DNA of 64,000 bases from Chloroflexota bacterium (GTDB lineage Bacteria; Chloroflexota; Anaerolineae; Aggregatilineales; Phototrophicaceae): NCBI GenBank assembly GCA_011523705.1, contig WTGC01000171.1:1-64000 (forward strand), given 5' to 3'. This document shows positions 1 to 8,379 of the stretch, piece after piece. How positions within the stretch are numbered: position 1 is the first letter of the stretch; each line of letters opens with the position of its first letter. The notes beneath the pieces are model-generated. The model was not told the origin of the DNA. It saw only the letters and a list, made by a program, of their open reading frames with translations, and searched no databases. A program made the position numbers and the translations under genes.

Positions 1-346
1 GCAAGCCGTGGCGCCAAGACACGTTAAACTGGCAACGCACATAGGTGCAAAACCCAATTTCCAACCCCTCCCACTGGTGGCTTAGCCCACCTGACGGAGG
101 GTGTAGAGGCAAATAGCCCTCTACCGCTCCTGCAGACTCGTCTCCCTTCACGAACTGCAACGAGTGTCATAAAAAGCTAGGGCGCCCGCCGTCGACGCCG
201 ATAAGACGGCGCCAAGACCTATCGGCTAGCGCAGTGTGAATCGGGCCCTCTGGGCTGCACGGCGTGAAACTCTTCAGAGGGCTAAGCTTGTAGATGTGCG
301 AGATTCGAAACCAGCGGACCCGGGGGGCAGGTCCCCGGCGCTTCCA
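1..346 (+). ncRNA. ssrA: tmRNA (transfer-messenger RNA), 5' end outside the window
   Basis: Ribosome-rescue RNA. The tag frame is visible: after ATAGGT a resume codon GCA at 47-49 opens a short frame reading AKPNFQPLPLVA, ending in TAG at 83-85; the LVA end fits a protease-degron tag. Downstream are pseudoknot-like pairings (GTAGAGG/CCTCTAC near 110-135, GCCCTCT/AGAGGGC near 245-282) and the conserved AAGCTTGTAGA string (about 284-294). The tRNA-like 3' end follows: GGAC at 316-319, a stem CCGGGG/CCCCGG at 320-325 and 333-338, acceptor strand CGCTTCC and discriminator A at 346. CCA is not encoded. The 5' acceptor half lies before position 1, so the gene is partial. The loop of the T-arm, GGCAGGT, does not match the usual TTCRANY. 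A strong terminator follows directly. Confidence 0.88.
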
Positions 347-356
347 CTCCCGCGGA

Positions 357-390
357 CCGTCTTGTGTAGCGCAAGGCGGTTTGTTTTTTT
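357..390 (+). terminator. Intrinsic terminator of the tmRNA gene
   Basis: An 8-bp stem CCGTCTTG / CAAGGCGG (357-364 and 372-379, one G-U pair) with a 7-nt loop is followed by TTTGTTTTTTT (380-390). It starts 11 nt after the mature tmRNA 3' end and closes that transcription unit. Confidence 0.9.
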
Positions 391-479
391 GGAGCGCCCC
401 CGTGCGCCCGCACGGATAGGCTGCTCCCCCTTTTTTCCCTGTTAGATTCACTTGCTGCTGCCGAGCGGCTTTCGTAGGT

Positions 480-485
480 TATAAT
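480..485 (+). promoter_or_regulatory. -10 element of the lipoprotein gene (near-leaderless)
   Basis: A perfect TATAAT lies only 10 nt upstream of the ATG at 496, so the transcript would start within about 5 nt of the start codon. No convincing -35 hexamer is seen at 16-18 nt spacing (TTGCTG at 452-457 is too far). No Shine-Dalgarno sequence fits in the short leader. Confidence 0.55.
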
Positions 486-495
486 CTGGCGCACT

Positions 496-1296
496 ATGCA
501 GTTCAGGTTCCCACCGCGCATGCGCTTTGTCATCCGCTGCTTCATCGTGGCGGGCGTCGCCGCCGGCTTGACCGCTTGCCGCTCCAATGAGCCGCAGGAA
601 ACCGCCACCGCCGTCTACCAAGAGGCGGTCGCCAACATCGAGGCTCTCCGCGCTACGGCAACAGTGGTCCGCGCCCGCGTACAAACGACGCTGGACTACG
701 CCGGCACACGCGTCGGCCAGGCGGAATCGGCGCGCGCATTCCTCGCCTCCAACTTGATTAGCCTCGGCACCGAAGCCGCCTTCATCGAAGCAAACCTCGC
801 GCAATTGGAACCGCTGGCGACGCCAATTTCACGCAATACGCCGGCCGCGCAAACTTCGGGCGCTGTCACGGTAGAAGCGCAGCCGCCGACGCAAAGAGCC
901 GGAATTATTGTGACGCCGCCCGCGGTTGTTATTGATCCGACAGCCACCGCGAGCGGACCGCGCCTGGAGAACGTCACGATGGCATCGGGGGTCAACGAGT
1001 TCGAATGCGCCCGCGATGTCAATCCCCGCTTCACGCCCCAATCCACAGCGATTTACGTGGTTGGGCGCGCCTACCGCATTCCCGCCGGCGCCACCATCTC
1101 GTCCACCTGGCGGCGCGCGGGCGTGGATGTCGTCAGCTTCAGTTTCCACCGCGAACACGAAATCAACGACAATTGCATCTGGTTCTACATCGACCAGACC
1201 GATACGCCATTTACCGTCGGATCCTGGAGCGTCGAGATCAGCGTGGACGGCGTATCGCTGTCATCGCCGGTGGCTTTTCAGATTGTCGGCAACTGA
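496..1296 (+). CDS. Predicted lipoprotein with C-terminal Ig-like domain
   Basis: This 266-residue protein starts with basic residues and a hydrophobic segment ending in a lipobox, LTAC, with the modifiable cysteine at residue 28. It should therefore be exported and lipid-anchored on the outer face of the membrane. Residues about 35-110 look helical (alanine-rich, heptad-like). A Thr/Pro-rich linker follows (about 110-155), then a cysteine-containing beta-rich domain (about 165-266) with the feel of an Ig-like or carbohydrate/ligand-binding fold. The second ATG (residue 9) would give a more typical signal peptide, but the -10 box at 480-485 fits the first ATG. I do not recognise a specific family, and the substrate or partner is unknown. 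It stands alone between the tmRNA terminator and the next small gene. Confidence 0.8.
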   Translation: MQFRFPPRMRFVIRCFIVAGVAAGLTACRSNEPQETATAVYQEAVANIEALRATATVVRARVQTTLDYAGTRVGQAESARAFLASNLISLGTEAAFIEANLAQLEPLATPISRNTPAAQTSGAVTVEAQPPTQRAGIIVTPPAVVIDPTATASGPRLENVTMASGVNEFECARDVNPRFTPQSTAIYVVGRAYRIPAGATISSTWRRAGVDVVSFSFHREHEINDNCIWFYIDQTDTPFTVGSWSVEISVDGVSLSSPVAFQIVGN

Positions 1297-1429
1297 GTCG
1301 CACAGCTTCCGATTCGGCTGGCATAACCCGGCGACGCGCGCCTAAGATTATACTGGCATTGCAAGCAACCTCTGGCATAATCATACGTATAGCGATTTGT
1401 AACTTAGGGCGAGCAACAGGACAGGCAAG

Positions 1430-1822
1430 ATGGCGATTGTGACCCGCTGGGACAACAAGAAGAAGACAGTGATCCTTCTTGAATTCGAGTCGGAATGGAA
1501 TTGGGAAGAATTGGAAGGCGCCGTGCACAAAGCCGACCAATTGATCGGCAGCGTTGAGCACTTCGTCGACCTGATTGTTGACCTGGAAGGCACAACCATC
1601 CCGCGCGATGTTCTGACCGCGGCTAAGACCCTGTTGGCCTCCGGCGACGCGCGACCCAATGAAGGCGCCCGCGTCGTCGTCGGCGCGAACGGCGCCATCC
1701 GCACCATCTACCAGACGATTCAAAAGACTTTCAACAGTGCCGTTGAAGGGCGTGAAGTCCTCTTTGCCCCCAACATGGCCGACGCGCGCGCGATCGTGCG
1801 CGGCCTGGCGCTGGATCGCTAA
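1430..1822 (+). CDS. Small STAS/SpoIIAA-like domain protein, unknown function
   Basis: A 130-residue soluble protein with no signal peptide or membrane segment. The pattern (short beta-strand start, WNWEELEGAVHKADQL helix, then the FVDLIVDLEG strand and a helix after it) resembles SpoIIAA-like/STAS proteins, in which a central strand carries an Asp-containing loop. The resemblance is by eye and weak; it may be only a lineage-specific conserved hypothetical. An AGGACAGG purine stretch just upstream of the ATG can serve as ribosome binding site. It is monocistronic by spacing (133 nt before, 186 nt after). No enzymatic motif is visible. Confidence 0.7.
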   Translation: MAIVTRWDNKKKTVILLEFESEWNWEELEGAVHKADQLIGSVEHFVDLIVDLEGTTIPRDVLTAAKTLLASGDARPNEGARVVVGANGAIRTIYQTIQKTFNSAVEGREVLFAPNMADARAIVRGLALDR

Positions 1823-1978
1823 GACCACCCCCAATTGCCGAGCGCCTCTGTCGACAACCGACTTATTCATTCGATTGCCGTCAAGGACGCTTTCGCTATC
1901 ATGACTCGCGACCTAGCCAAACGGTCAGCGCCCCTAACCCAAAGCGCAGTCATTCCGCCGAACGCGCTTCGCCTATGC

Positions 1979-2000
1979 TATAGTCATGTCGGGAGGTGAG
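1979..2000 (+). promoter_or_regulatory. -10 box and strong Shine-Dalgarno of the ABC exporter gene
   Basis: TATAGT at 1979-1984 is a plausible -10 element, with no clear -35. GGGAGGTGAG at 1991-2000 is an unusually strong ribosome binding site 8 nt before the ATG at 2009 and settles that start. Confidence 0.5.
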
Positions 2001-2008
2001 GAAAGATC

Positions 2009-3952
2009 ATGGGAATGTTTGGCGGCGGCGGTTGGTTCCATCGCATGCGCCGGTACGACACGAAGGCGAAACCCAACGTGTCGGGGCGTCTGCTCTTACG
2101 CGTATTGCGCTATGCCAAGCCATACCGGCTGCACATCGCCGGCATGCTTGTCGCTATTGTGTTGTCGACCAGTCTGGGACTGATCAACCCGCTGATCTTC
2201 CGCCAGATCATTGACGTCGCGCTGCCGGCGAAAGACATCGGCATGCTGAATACGCTGGCTTTGGCTATGCTCGTTTTGCCGCTCACCGTTGCCGTCGTCC
2301 GCATTGTGCAACGCAAGCTCAATGTCACCATCGGCGAAGGCGTCATCTACGACTTGCGAATCTCGCTCTACCGTCACCTGCAGCAGATGTCGCTCCGCTT
2401 TTTCACCAATACCAAAACCGGCGAATTGATGAGCCGCCTGAACAACGATGTGATTGGAGCGCAGAACGCCGTCAGCAACACCATCGTCTCGATCATCACC
2501 AACTTCTTTATGGTGGTCGCCACCATGGCGATCATGCTTCATTTGGAATGGCGCTTGACCGTCTTAAGCATCGTTGTGCTGCCGCTATACCTCGTCATTA
2601 TGCGTCGGCTGGGCGCGCGGCTCGAGAAGATTTCGCGCGAGCAGCGGGTTCATGACGCCCAGATGAACGCGATGATGAATGAAACGCTGAACATCAGCGG
2701 CGCCTTGCTGGTCAAGCTTTTCGGACGCTTGGACGCCGAGGTCGATCATTTTGATCGGCGCGCCGCCGATGTGCGTGACGCCGGCATCAAGCGCGCCGTG
2801 ATGGGCATACAATTCTCCACGCTTCTCGGGCTCTTGGAATACATCAGCACCGCGCTGGTGTACTGGATCGGCGGGCTGCTGGTGATTGGGGAGGCGCTAT
2901 CGGTCGGCACCATTGTCGCCTTCGTCGTTTACGCCACGCGGTTATATTTTCCGCTGGAGATGCTCGCCAATGCGCCGGTGGAATTCGCGCAGTCCATTGT
3001 CAGTTTCGAGCGCGTCTTCGAGATCATCGACCTGCCGCTGGAAATCGCCGAGGCCGACGACGCGATCCACTTGGACGACGTGAAGGGAAAGCTGGCTTTC
3101 GACGATGTCAGCTTTCGCTACCGAATCGATGATGGGCAGCTGCTATCGGACGTCGAGCGAATCGGTCGCTTCACCAGTGTGACGGCGACACGGTCGGGAA
3201 ATGGGGATCGCCGGCAGAATGGGGCGCCAGCCTCAGGCATCACGCATCAAGCGCGCGACATGGCTTTGGAGAAGATCTCCTTCCGCATCGAGCCGGGGCA
3301 GCTTGTGGCGCTGGTCGGTCCCAGCGGCGCCGGCAAAACGACCCTGACTTATCTGATCCCGCGGCTTTACGATCCGACGGCGGGGCGAATCACCCTCGAT
3401 GGCCGCGACTTGCGGGATCTAACGCTGAGCACCATGGCGGAGAACATCGGCATGGTGACGCAAGAGACCTATCTCTTCCACGATACGATCCGCACGAACT
3501 TGCTCTACGCCAAACCGGAGGCCTCCCAAGCCGAAATCGAAGCGGCGGCCGAGGTCGCCCATATTCACGATTTCATCATGGGCTTGAGCGAAGGTTACGA
3601 TTCCATCGTCGGCGAGCGCGGCTACCGGCTGAGCGGCGGCGAAAAGCAGCGCATGGCGATTGCGCGCGTCGTCTTGAAGGACCCGCGAATTCTCGTGCTT
3701 GACGAAGCGACGAGCCATCTTGACAGCCAGTCGGAAGCGCTGATCCAGGACGCGCTTAGCAAAGTCATGCGCGGGCGCACCAGCATCGTCATCGCTCATC
3801 GTCTCAGCACGATTCTGGCCGCTGATACCATCCTGGTGCTTGACCGCGGCGCAATCGTCGAGCAGGGTTCCCACGCCGATCTCCTGACGAAGGACGGGCT
3901 CTATGCCAAACTTTACGAAACACAATTCAGCCAGCAGCATGAATTGGCTTGA
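2009..3952 (+). CDS. ABC exporter, fused membrane and ATPase domains
   Basis: At 647 residues this is a half-size ABC exporter (MsbA/MdlB type) that should act as a dimer exporting lipids, drugs or peptides. Residues about 35-330 form the six-helix membrane domain. The nucleotide-binding domain has Walker A GPSGAGKTT near residue 437, Q-loop TQE, signature LSGGEKQR near 540, Walker B ILVLDEA near 562 and the switch histidine in IVIAHRLS near 593, so all catalytic motifs are intact. Odd: about 45 residues (roughly 374-418, rich in Gly, Ser, Thr and Arg) are inserted between the first strand of the ATPase domain and the ALEKISF strand, making the protein longer than the usual 580-600. The hydrolase gene begins 12 nt downstream, so the two are probably co-transcribed. 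Substrate unknown. Confidence 0.93.
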   Translation: MGMFGGGGWFHRMRRYDTKAKPNVSGRLLLRVLRYAKPYRLHIAGMLVAIVLSTSLGLINPLIFRQIIDVALPAKDIGMLNTLALAMLVLPLTVAVVRIVQRKLNVTIGEGVIYDLRISLYRHLQQMSLRFFTNTKTGELMSRLNNDVIGAQNAVSNTIVSIITNFFMVVATMAIMLHLEWRLTVLSIVVLPLYLVIMRRLGARLEKISREQRVHDAQMNAMMNETLNISGALLVKLFGRLDAEVDHFDRRAADVRDAGIKRAVMGIQFSTLLGLLEYISTALVYWIGGLLVIGEALSVGTIVAFVVYATRLYFPLEMLANAPVEFAQSIVSFERVFEIIDLPLEIAEADDAIHLDDVKGKLAFDDVSFRYRIDDGQLLSDVERIGRFTSVTATRSGNGDRRQNGAPASGITHQARDMALEKISFRIEPGQLVALVGPSGAGKTTLTYLIPRLYDPTAGRITLDGRDLRDLTLSTMAENIGMVTQETYLFHDTIRTNLLYAKPEASQAEIEAAAEVAHIHDFIMGLSEGYDSIVGERGYRLSGGEKQRMAIARVVLKDPRILVLDEATSHLDSQSEALIQDALSKVMRGRTSIVIAHRLSTILAADTILVLDRGAIVEQGSHADLLTKDGLYAKLYETQFSQQHELA

Positions 3953-3964
3953 CCGGCGGCTGGC

Positions 3965-4735
3965 TTGAAGGCAACGATTACGCAACTCGACGCGAGCCGG
4001 CTGGAGCGCGACTGGGATGCGCTTAAAGCGCATGTGCGCAGCGAACAGTCTGATCTCGTGCTGCTGCCGGAGATGTGCTTCGCGCCCTGGTTCTGCGCGG
4101 CGCCAGAACGCGATGATTCAGTTTGGATTGCCGCTGAATCCTCCCATGCTAGCTGGCTTGAGCGCCTGCCAGAATTGGGCGCGCCGGCGATCGTCGGCAC
4201 GGCGCCCCGGGACGACGATCGCAAGCGATACAATGTCGCCTACCTGTGGACGGGCAAGTTAGGGCTGCGCTGGAACCACCGCAAGACGTATCTCCCGAAC
4301 GATGACGGCTATTGGGAAGCCAACTGGTACGATCGCGCGCCGATCGACTTCCAGCCGGTGGATCTCAAGGAATATTCGATCGGTCTGATGATATGCACCG
4401 AAATCTGGTTTATGCAGCATGCGCGAGACTATGGCCAGCGTGGCGTACAGCTGCTGCTCAATCCGCGCAGCACGCCTGCGCATACCAACGACAAATGGCT
4501 GGCTGGCGGCCGGACGGCGGCGGTTGTTTCGGGCGCCTTCTGCCTTTCCTCCAATCATTCTGGGCGCGCGGACAAACTGGAATTGGGCGGCGCCGGCTGG
4601 ATCTGCGACCCGGATGGCGTCGTGCTCGCCAGCACATCTACCGAGAATCCCTTTGTCACGCTGGACTTGGATCTCGCCCAGGCTGATCAGGCAAAGTCCA
4701 CCTATCCGCGCTACGTCGACGACAGCCACATCTGA
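3965..4735 (+). CDS. Carbon-nitrogen hydrolase (nitrilase superfamily)
   Basis: A 256-residue cytosolic amidase-type enzyme. The catalytic Glu-Lys-Cys triad of the nitrilase/omega-amidase superfamily can be placed: Glu36 in LLPEM, Lys107 in NHRKTYLP and Cys144 in MICTEIW. The length is typical of single-domain members. The likely reaction is hydrolysis of a small amide or N-carbamoyl compound; the substrate cannot be told from sequence. The frame opens with TTG at 3965, and no better ATG gives the N-terminal beta-strand containing TQLD. It lies 12 nt after the ABC exporter and is probably translated from the same message. Confidence 0.87.
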   Translation: MKATITQLDASRLERDWDALKAHVRSEQSDLVLLPEMCFAPWFCAAPERDDSVWIAAESSHASWLERLPELGAPAIVGTAPRDDDRKRYNVAYLWTGKLGLRWNHRKTYLPNDDGYWEANWYDRAPIDFQPVDLKEYSIGLMICTEIWFMQHARDYGQRGVQLLLNPRSTPAHTNDKWLAGGRTAAVVSGAFCLSSNHSGRADKLELGGAGWICDPDGVVLASTSTENPFVTLDLDLAQADQAKSTYPRYVDDSHI

Positions 4736-4808
4736 GCGCCACCCTCGCTGTACAATCTGAGCCCTTTTCTGCTAACATATCGGCGAAGACGCGAGCGCTG
4801 GACTGCAA

Positions 4809-5843
4809 ATGGCGGAAATGCGATTGATTGTCGGGTTGGGCAACCCCGGCGCCAAATATGAGCGCACCCGCCACAATGTTGGCTGGCGCGTGATTGACGT
4901 CTTGGTTTCTCGCTACCGTCTCGGCGCTGGTCGCAGCGAGCGGCGCGCGCAAACCTGGGATGGCTTTATCCGTGGCCAGCGCGTCAAGATGGCGAAACCG
5001 CTCACCTTTATGAACCGCAGCGGCGAATGCCTGCGCGCGTTGATGGACTACTATGAAATCCCCCTCGACCGATTGATCGTCGTGCATGATGACCTGGACA
5101 CGCCTCTCGGCGCTCTTCGCTTGCGCAAGGCGGGCGGGCACGGCGGACAGAAGGGCTTGCGCAGCATCATCCAACGCCTGGGCGGCAAGGACTTCGCGCG
5201 CCTGCGCTTCGGCATTGGACGTCCGCCGGGCAAGATGCAGCCGGTCGATTATGTGCTGCGGCCATTCAAAGGCGATGACGCGATCAAGGCGGATGAACTG
5301 GCGGCGCGCGCGGCTGACGCCATCGAGGTTTGGCTTAGCGATGGCATAGAACTGGCTATGTCGCGTTTCAACGGCGACGCGCCCGGCCAGCGTGTGGGGC
5401 GATCAAAAGCTGATCTGCAAGCTCAACTCGCCATCTGCCTGCGCGCGCATGAACTGGCGCCATCCGACCACAAAGCCTTGATCAAACTGATCGCCATCCA
5501 AAAGAAACTTGGCAGGATAGAAGAGGCGGTCGCCGGGCATTTGAAGCTGGCGAGCTTGTATGACACAAAAGGTGAGAGCAGCCGGGCGAACGCGGAACGG
5601 GTCAAAGCCGTGACGATCAAACCGGCGCTTGTCGATATTCAGCGCGCAATCGCTGAATGGCATCTCTCGCAGGACCAGCCCAAGAAAGCTGCAGCGCGCT
5701 ATCTCATTCTGGCCAACTATTACCGCGAGCGGGATCCGGCGGCGGCGCTGCGCGAAGTGGAACGGGCGCTTGCGATTAATCCGCAGCATCCCAAAGCGCT
5801 GGCTTATCAACGAAGCCTGCAACCACTATTGGAAACCGAGTAG
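4809..5843 (+). CDS. pth: Peptidyl-tRNA hydrolase with C-terminal TPR-like extension
   Basis: Residues 1 to about 190 are a full Pth domain that cleaves peptidyl-tRNA released from stalled ribosomes. Asn12, His22 (in TRHNVGW), Asn69 (FMNRSG) and Asp94 (HDDLD) match the E. coli Asn10/His20/Asn68/Asp93 set, and the GGHGGQKGLRS loop is present. A typical Pth stops near 190 residues. Here about 150 more follow, helical, with repeated patterns such as A-x-x-L-x-x-A...Y...G...A, ending in ALREVERALAINPQHPKAL, which is a classic TPR signature. The frame is continuous, so this is a genuine fusion and not two genes. The TPR part probably binds a protein partner. Together with the tmRNA at the window start it gives two ribosome-rescue functions within 5 kb. 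Confidence 0.92.
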   Translation: MAEMRLIVGLGNPGAKYERTRHNVGWRVIDVLVSRYRLGAGRSERRAQTWDGFIRGQRVKMAKPLTFMNRSGECLRALMDYYEIPLDRLIVVHDDLDTPLGALRLRKAGGHGGQKGLRSIIQRLGGKDFARLRFGIGRPPGKMQPVDYVLRPFKGDDAIKADELAARAADAIEVWLSDGIELAMSRFNGDAPGQRVGRSKADLQAQLAICLRAHELAPSDHKALIKLIAIQKKLGRIEEAVAGHLKLASLYDTKGESSRANAERVKAVTIKPALVDIQRAIAEWHLSQDQPKKAAARYLILANYYRERDPAAALREVERALAINPQHPKALAYQRSLQPLLETE

Positions 5844-5874
5844 CGTCCCAACCTGAAGACAGGAGAACAATGCG

Positions 5875-7110
5875 ATGCAAGTGGTAGCGCCCGAAACCGT
5901 CGGCATCTCAGCGGAGCGCCTGAGCAATATCAACGACAGGCTGCAAGATTATGTCGATAGCGGCCAAGTCGCCGGCTTTGTCACGCTGGTCGCGCGCGAG
6001 TCGGAGGTCGTGCACTTCGAGGCCTGCGGCTATCGCGATGCCGAGAATAAATTGCCGATGGAGCGCGATACGATCTTCCGCATTTACAGCATGACCAAGC
6101 CGATCACTTCCATCGCGCTGATGCAGCTCTATGAGCGCGGCAAATTCCACCTCTCCCAACCGGTCAGCCGATTCATTCCAGCCTTCGGCAGGTCGAAGGT
6201 CTTGAGCGGCGTCGGTTTCTTGGGGCAGCAGCTCGCGCCACAGAATCCGCCGATGACGATTCATCACCTGCTCACCCATACGGCCGGCTTGAGCTATGGT
6301 TTCTTTCTGGACAGTCCCATTGACGAGATGTACCGCAATTCGATCTTTCGCAGCGAAACGGCGACGCTGGAAGAGAAGATCAGCGGCATGGCCGAGCTTC
6401 CCTTGCGCTTCCAGCCGGGCAGCGCCTGGAATTACAGCATCGCCACCGATGTCTGTGGCTATCTGGTCCAGCTGCTGGCCGATATGCCCTTTGAAGATTA
6501 TCTTGAGGAGAAGATCTTCCGCCCGCTGGGCATGGTCGATACCGCTTTCCACATTTCTGCAGGTGACATCGACCGTTTCGCCAAGCTCTACCAGCACATG
6601 CCACAGACTGGCGATTTTCGCGAGTATAACGGCGCGCCCGATATCCCCTTCCATGACTACACCCGACCGGCCAGCGCGCCATCGGGTGGCGGTGGCTTGA
6701 TCTCGACCACTGCGGACTACTGGCGCTTTGCGAACATGCTCTTAAATGATGGCGAAGCCGGCGACGCGCGCATTATCGGCCGCAAGACGCTGGAGTTCAT
6801 GACCCGCAACCACATCAGTCCGGACTTGCTGCCGCTGGCCATTGGACCGAAGCCCATACTGGGCCGAGGCTTCGGGCTCGGCTTTGATGTGGTCATGGAC
6901 GCGGCGCAGACTGGCGTGCTCAATTCGGACGGCAACTATGGCTGGAGCGGCGCAGCGGCGACCAATTTCTGGGTCGATCCACAGGAGCAGCTCGTCGGCA
7001 TCATCATGACGCAGCTGATGAACAATATGCTGTTCTTCCAGCAAGACTTCCGCGCCCTGACTTATCAAGCGCTGGTTGATTTAGATCCGTCAAGGGCCGG
7101 AATCAGATAG
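5875..7110 (+). CDS. Beta-lactamase-family serine hydrolase (class C / esterase type)
   Basis: A 411-residue protein of the serine beta-lactamase-like family. It has the nucleophile motif SMTK (Ser72, Lys75), a WNYS tyrosine motif near residue 185, and the C-terminal GWSGAAATNFWVDP region typical of the esterase/transpeptidase-like branch. No signal peptide is seen, so it is probably cytoplasmic, and an esterase or amidase role is likelier than antibiotic resistance. A GGAGAACA ribosome site precedes the ATG. Its last 46 nt overlap the 3' end of the oppositely oriented serine hydrolase gene; both C-termini look genuine. Confidence 0.87.
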   Translation: MQVVAPETVGISAERLSNINDRLQDYVDSGQVAGFVTLVARESEVVHFEACGYRDAENKLPMERDTIFRIYSMTKPITSIALMQLYERGKFHLSQPVSRFIPAFGRSKVLSGVGFLGQQLAPQNPPMTIHHLLTHTAGLSYGFFLDSPIDEMYRNSIFRSETATLEEKISGMAELPLRFQPGSAWNYSIATDVCGYLVQLLADMPFEDYLEEKIFRPLGMVDTAFHISAGDIDRFAKLYQHMPQTGDFREYNGAPDIPFHDYTRPASAPSGGGGLISTTADYWRFANMLLNDGEAGDARIIGRKTLEFMTRNHISPDLLPLAIGPKPILGRGFGLGFDVVMDAAQTGVLNSDGNYGWSGAAATNFWVDPQEQLVGIIMTQLMNNMLFFQQDFRALTYQALVDLDPSRAGIR

Positions 7111-8222
7111 TTCCAGAGAAACTGATACGATTCCGCTTCTTCCGCGTAGTCGCGCTGATTGCCTTGAAATCCGTGCGTGGTGACCAGCACAGTCTCGAGC
7201 TCGGGAATCACGTGGAGAATCTGACCGCCGGCGCCAAGCGCTGAATACAAGTCATAGCCGGCGATCCGGTTAAGCCACCAGTAGTAACCATAGCCAGCGT
7301 AATTGTTGCCGATGTCGACCTGCTGCGCGGTCGACGCAGCCACCCACCAGCCGGGCACGATCTGCTCCCCTTGCCAAGCGCCCTCATCGAGAAACAGCTG
7401 GCCAAAGCGCGCAACTTCACGAGCGGTCATGCTGAGGCTGTGCCCCCCGCTGAAATAACCCTGCGGATCGACGCCCCAGAACTCGGCTTCAATACCGAGC
7501 GGCTCAAACAGATATAGATGGGCGAATTCACAGGCGTTCATGCCGGTCGCCTCGGTCAGCACGGCCGACAACACGTGCGAGACGCCGGTGCTGTAGTTGA
7601 AGCGCGCGCCGGGCTCATTGATCAAGGGGAGGCTGAGGATATCCGCCAGCCAGTTGTTGCTGCGATTCAACAGGCGCGAGGCTTGGTCTTCCTCCCAGGC
7701 AAGACCGTGCGTCATTGTCAGCATGTCGTGCAGCGTCAACTGGCGCAGCCTGGGATCGCTTGCTGCTCCAAAGTACTCCGGAAGGTATTCAGCGATGCGA
7801 TCATCGGTCGATTCGAAATAGCCACGGTCAATCGCAATGCCGACTAGCGCCGAGAGCATGCTCTTGGAGACGCTGGCGATATTGTTGCTGTCGTCTGCGC
7901 GACTGCCATTAAAGTACATTTCGTAGACGATGTAGCCCTTGCGCATAATGATGAGCGACCGCCGCGTCGGCGAATCCGCCAATTGCGCCAGCCCGTCCCC
8001 GATGAGATACGGATCAATGCCTTGCGCCGCAAAGTCAGAGACCAGCCAAAGGTCGTCGTCAGTCAGATCGTCGGGCGCGAATCCACGCTGATAGAAGCGT
8101 CGTTGCGGTCTCCGATCAGTCAGATTGCAGGCGGATGGCGGCGACTCGGCCGCTTGCGCAAAACCGCCGGCGGCCTGAAGCGAAATGAGCAAAGTCAATA
8201 GCAATCCAATAGTGATTTTCAT
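7065..8222 (-). CDS. Secreted beta-lactamase-family serine hydrolase
   Basis: This 385-residue protein has a classical Sec signal peptide (MKIT, then a hydrophobic run, then AQA/AES), so it acts outside the cytoplasm. It carries the SVSK nucleophile motif (SxxK), a YSTG motif in the Tyr-Ser position and a C-terminal GAGGQ region, as in penicillin-binding-protein-like class C hydrolases. I chose the ATG at 8222, which directly precedes the signal peptide and has CGGAG upstream, over the in-frame ATG at 8246. It converges with and overlaps the previous gene by 46 nt. It is only distantly similar to that neighbour (one cytoplasmic, one exported), so a recent tandem duplication is unlikely. Confidence 0.86.
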   Translation of the reverse strand: MKITIGLLLTLLISLQAAGGFAQAAESPPSACNLTDRRPQRRFYQRGFAPDDLTDDDLWLVSDFAAQGIDPYLIGDGLAQLADSPTRRSLIIMRKGYIVYEMYFNGSRADDSNNIASVSKSMLSALVGIAIDRGYFESTDDRIAEYLPEYFGAASDPRLRQLTLHDMLTMTHGLAWEEDQASRLLNRSNNWLADILSLPLINEPGARFNYSTGVSHVLSAVLTEATGMNACEFAHLYLFEPLGIEAEFWGVDPQGYFSGGHSLSMTAREVARFGQLFLDEGAWQGEQIVPGWWVAASTAQQVDIGNNYAGYGYYWWLNRIAGYDLYSALGAGGQILHVIPELETVLVTTHGFQGNQRDYAEEAESYQFLWNYLIPALDGSKSTSA

Positions 8223-8379
8223 TGGCGATGCTCCGCACGCTGTCAAGGGACGCGCCTAACGCTGATCATCTTGCCCTTTCAGCGGTCTGGATCCGAATGG
8301 GCTGCACAAGTTCTCTGCCGACGAGGCGACCCCGTCTAGTTCCTTAATCTACGCTCTGATATACTCATCCGTCGCAATC

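Noticed and set aside
167-608. Short frames over the tmRNA and its terminator
   Set aside because: The RNA features (tag frame, GTAGA, T-arm, terminator) explain the sequence.
1238-1870. 210-codon minus-strand frame
   Set aside because: Mostly antisense to the STAS-like gene at 1430-1822, which has the better ribosome site and protein-like sequence.
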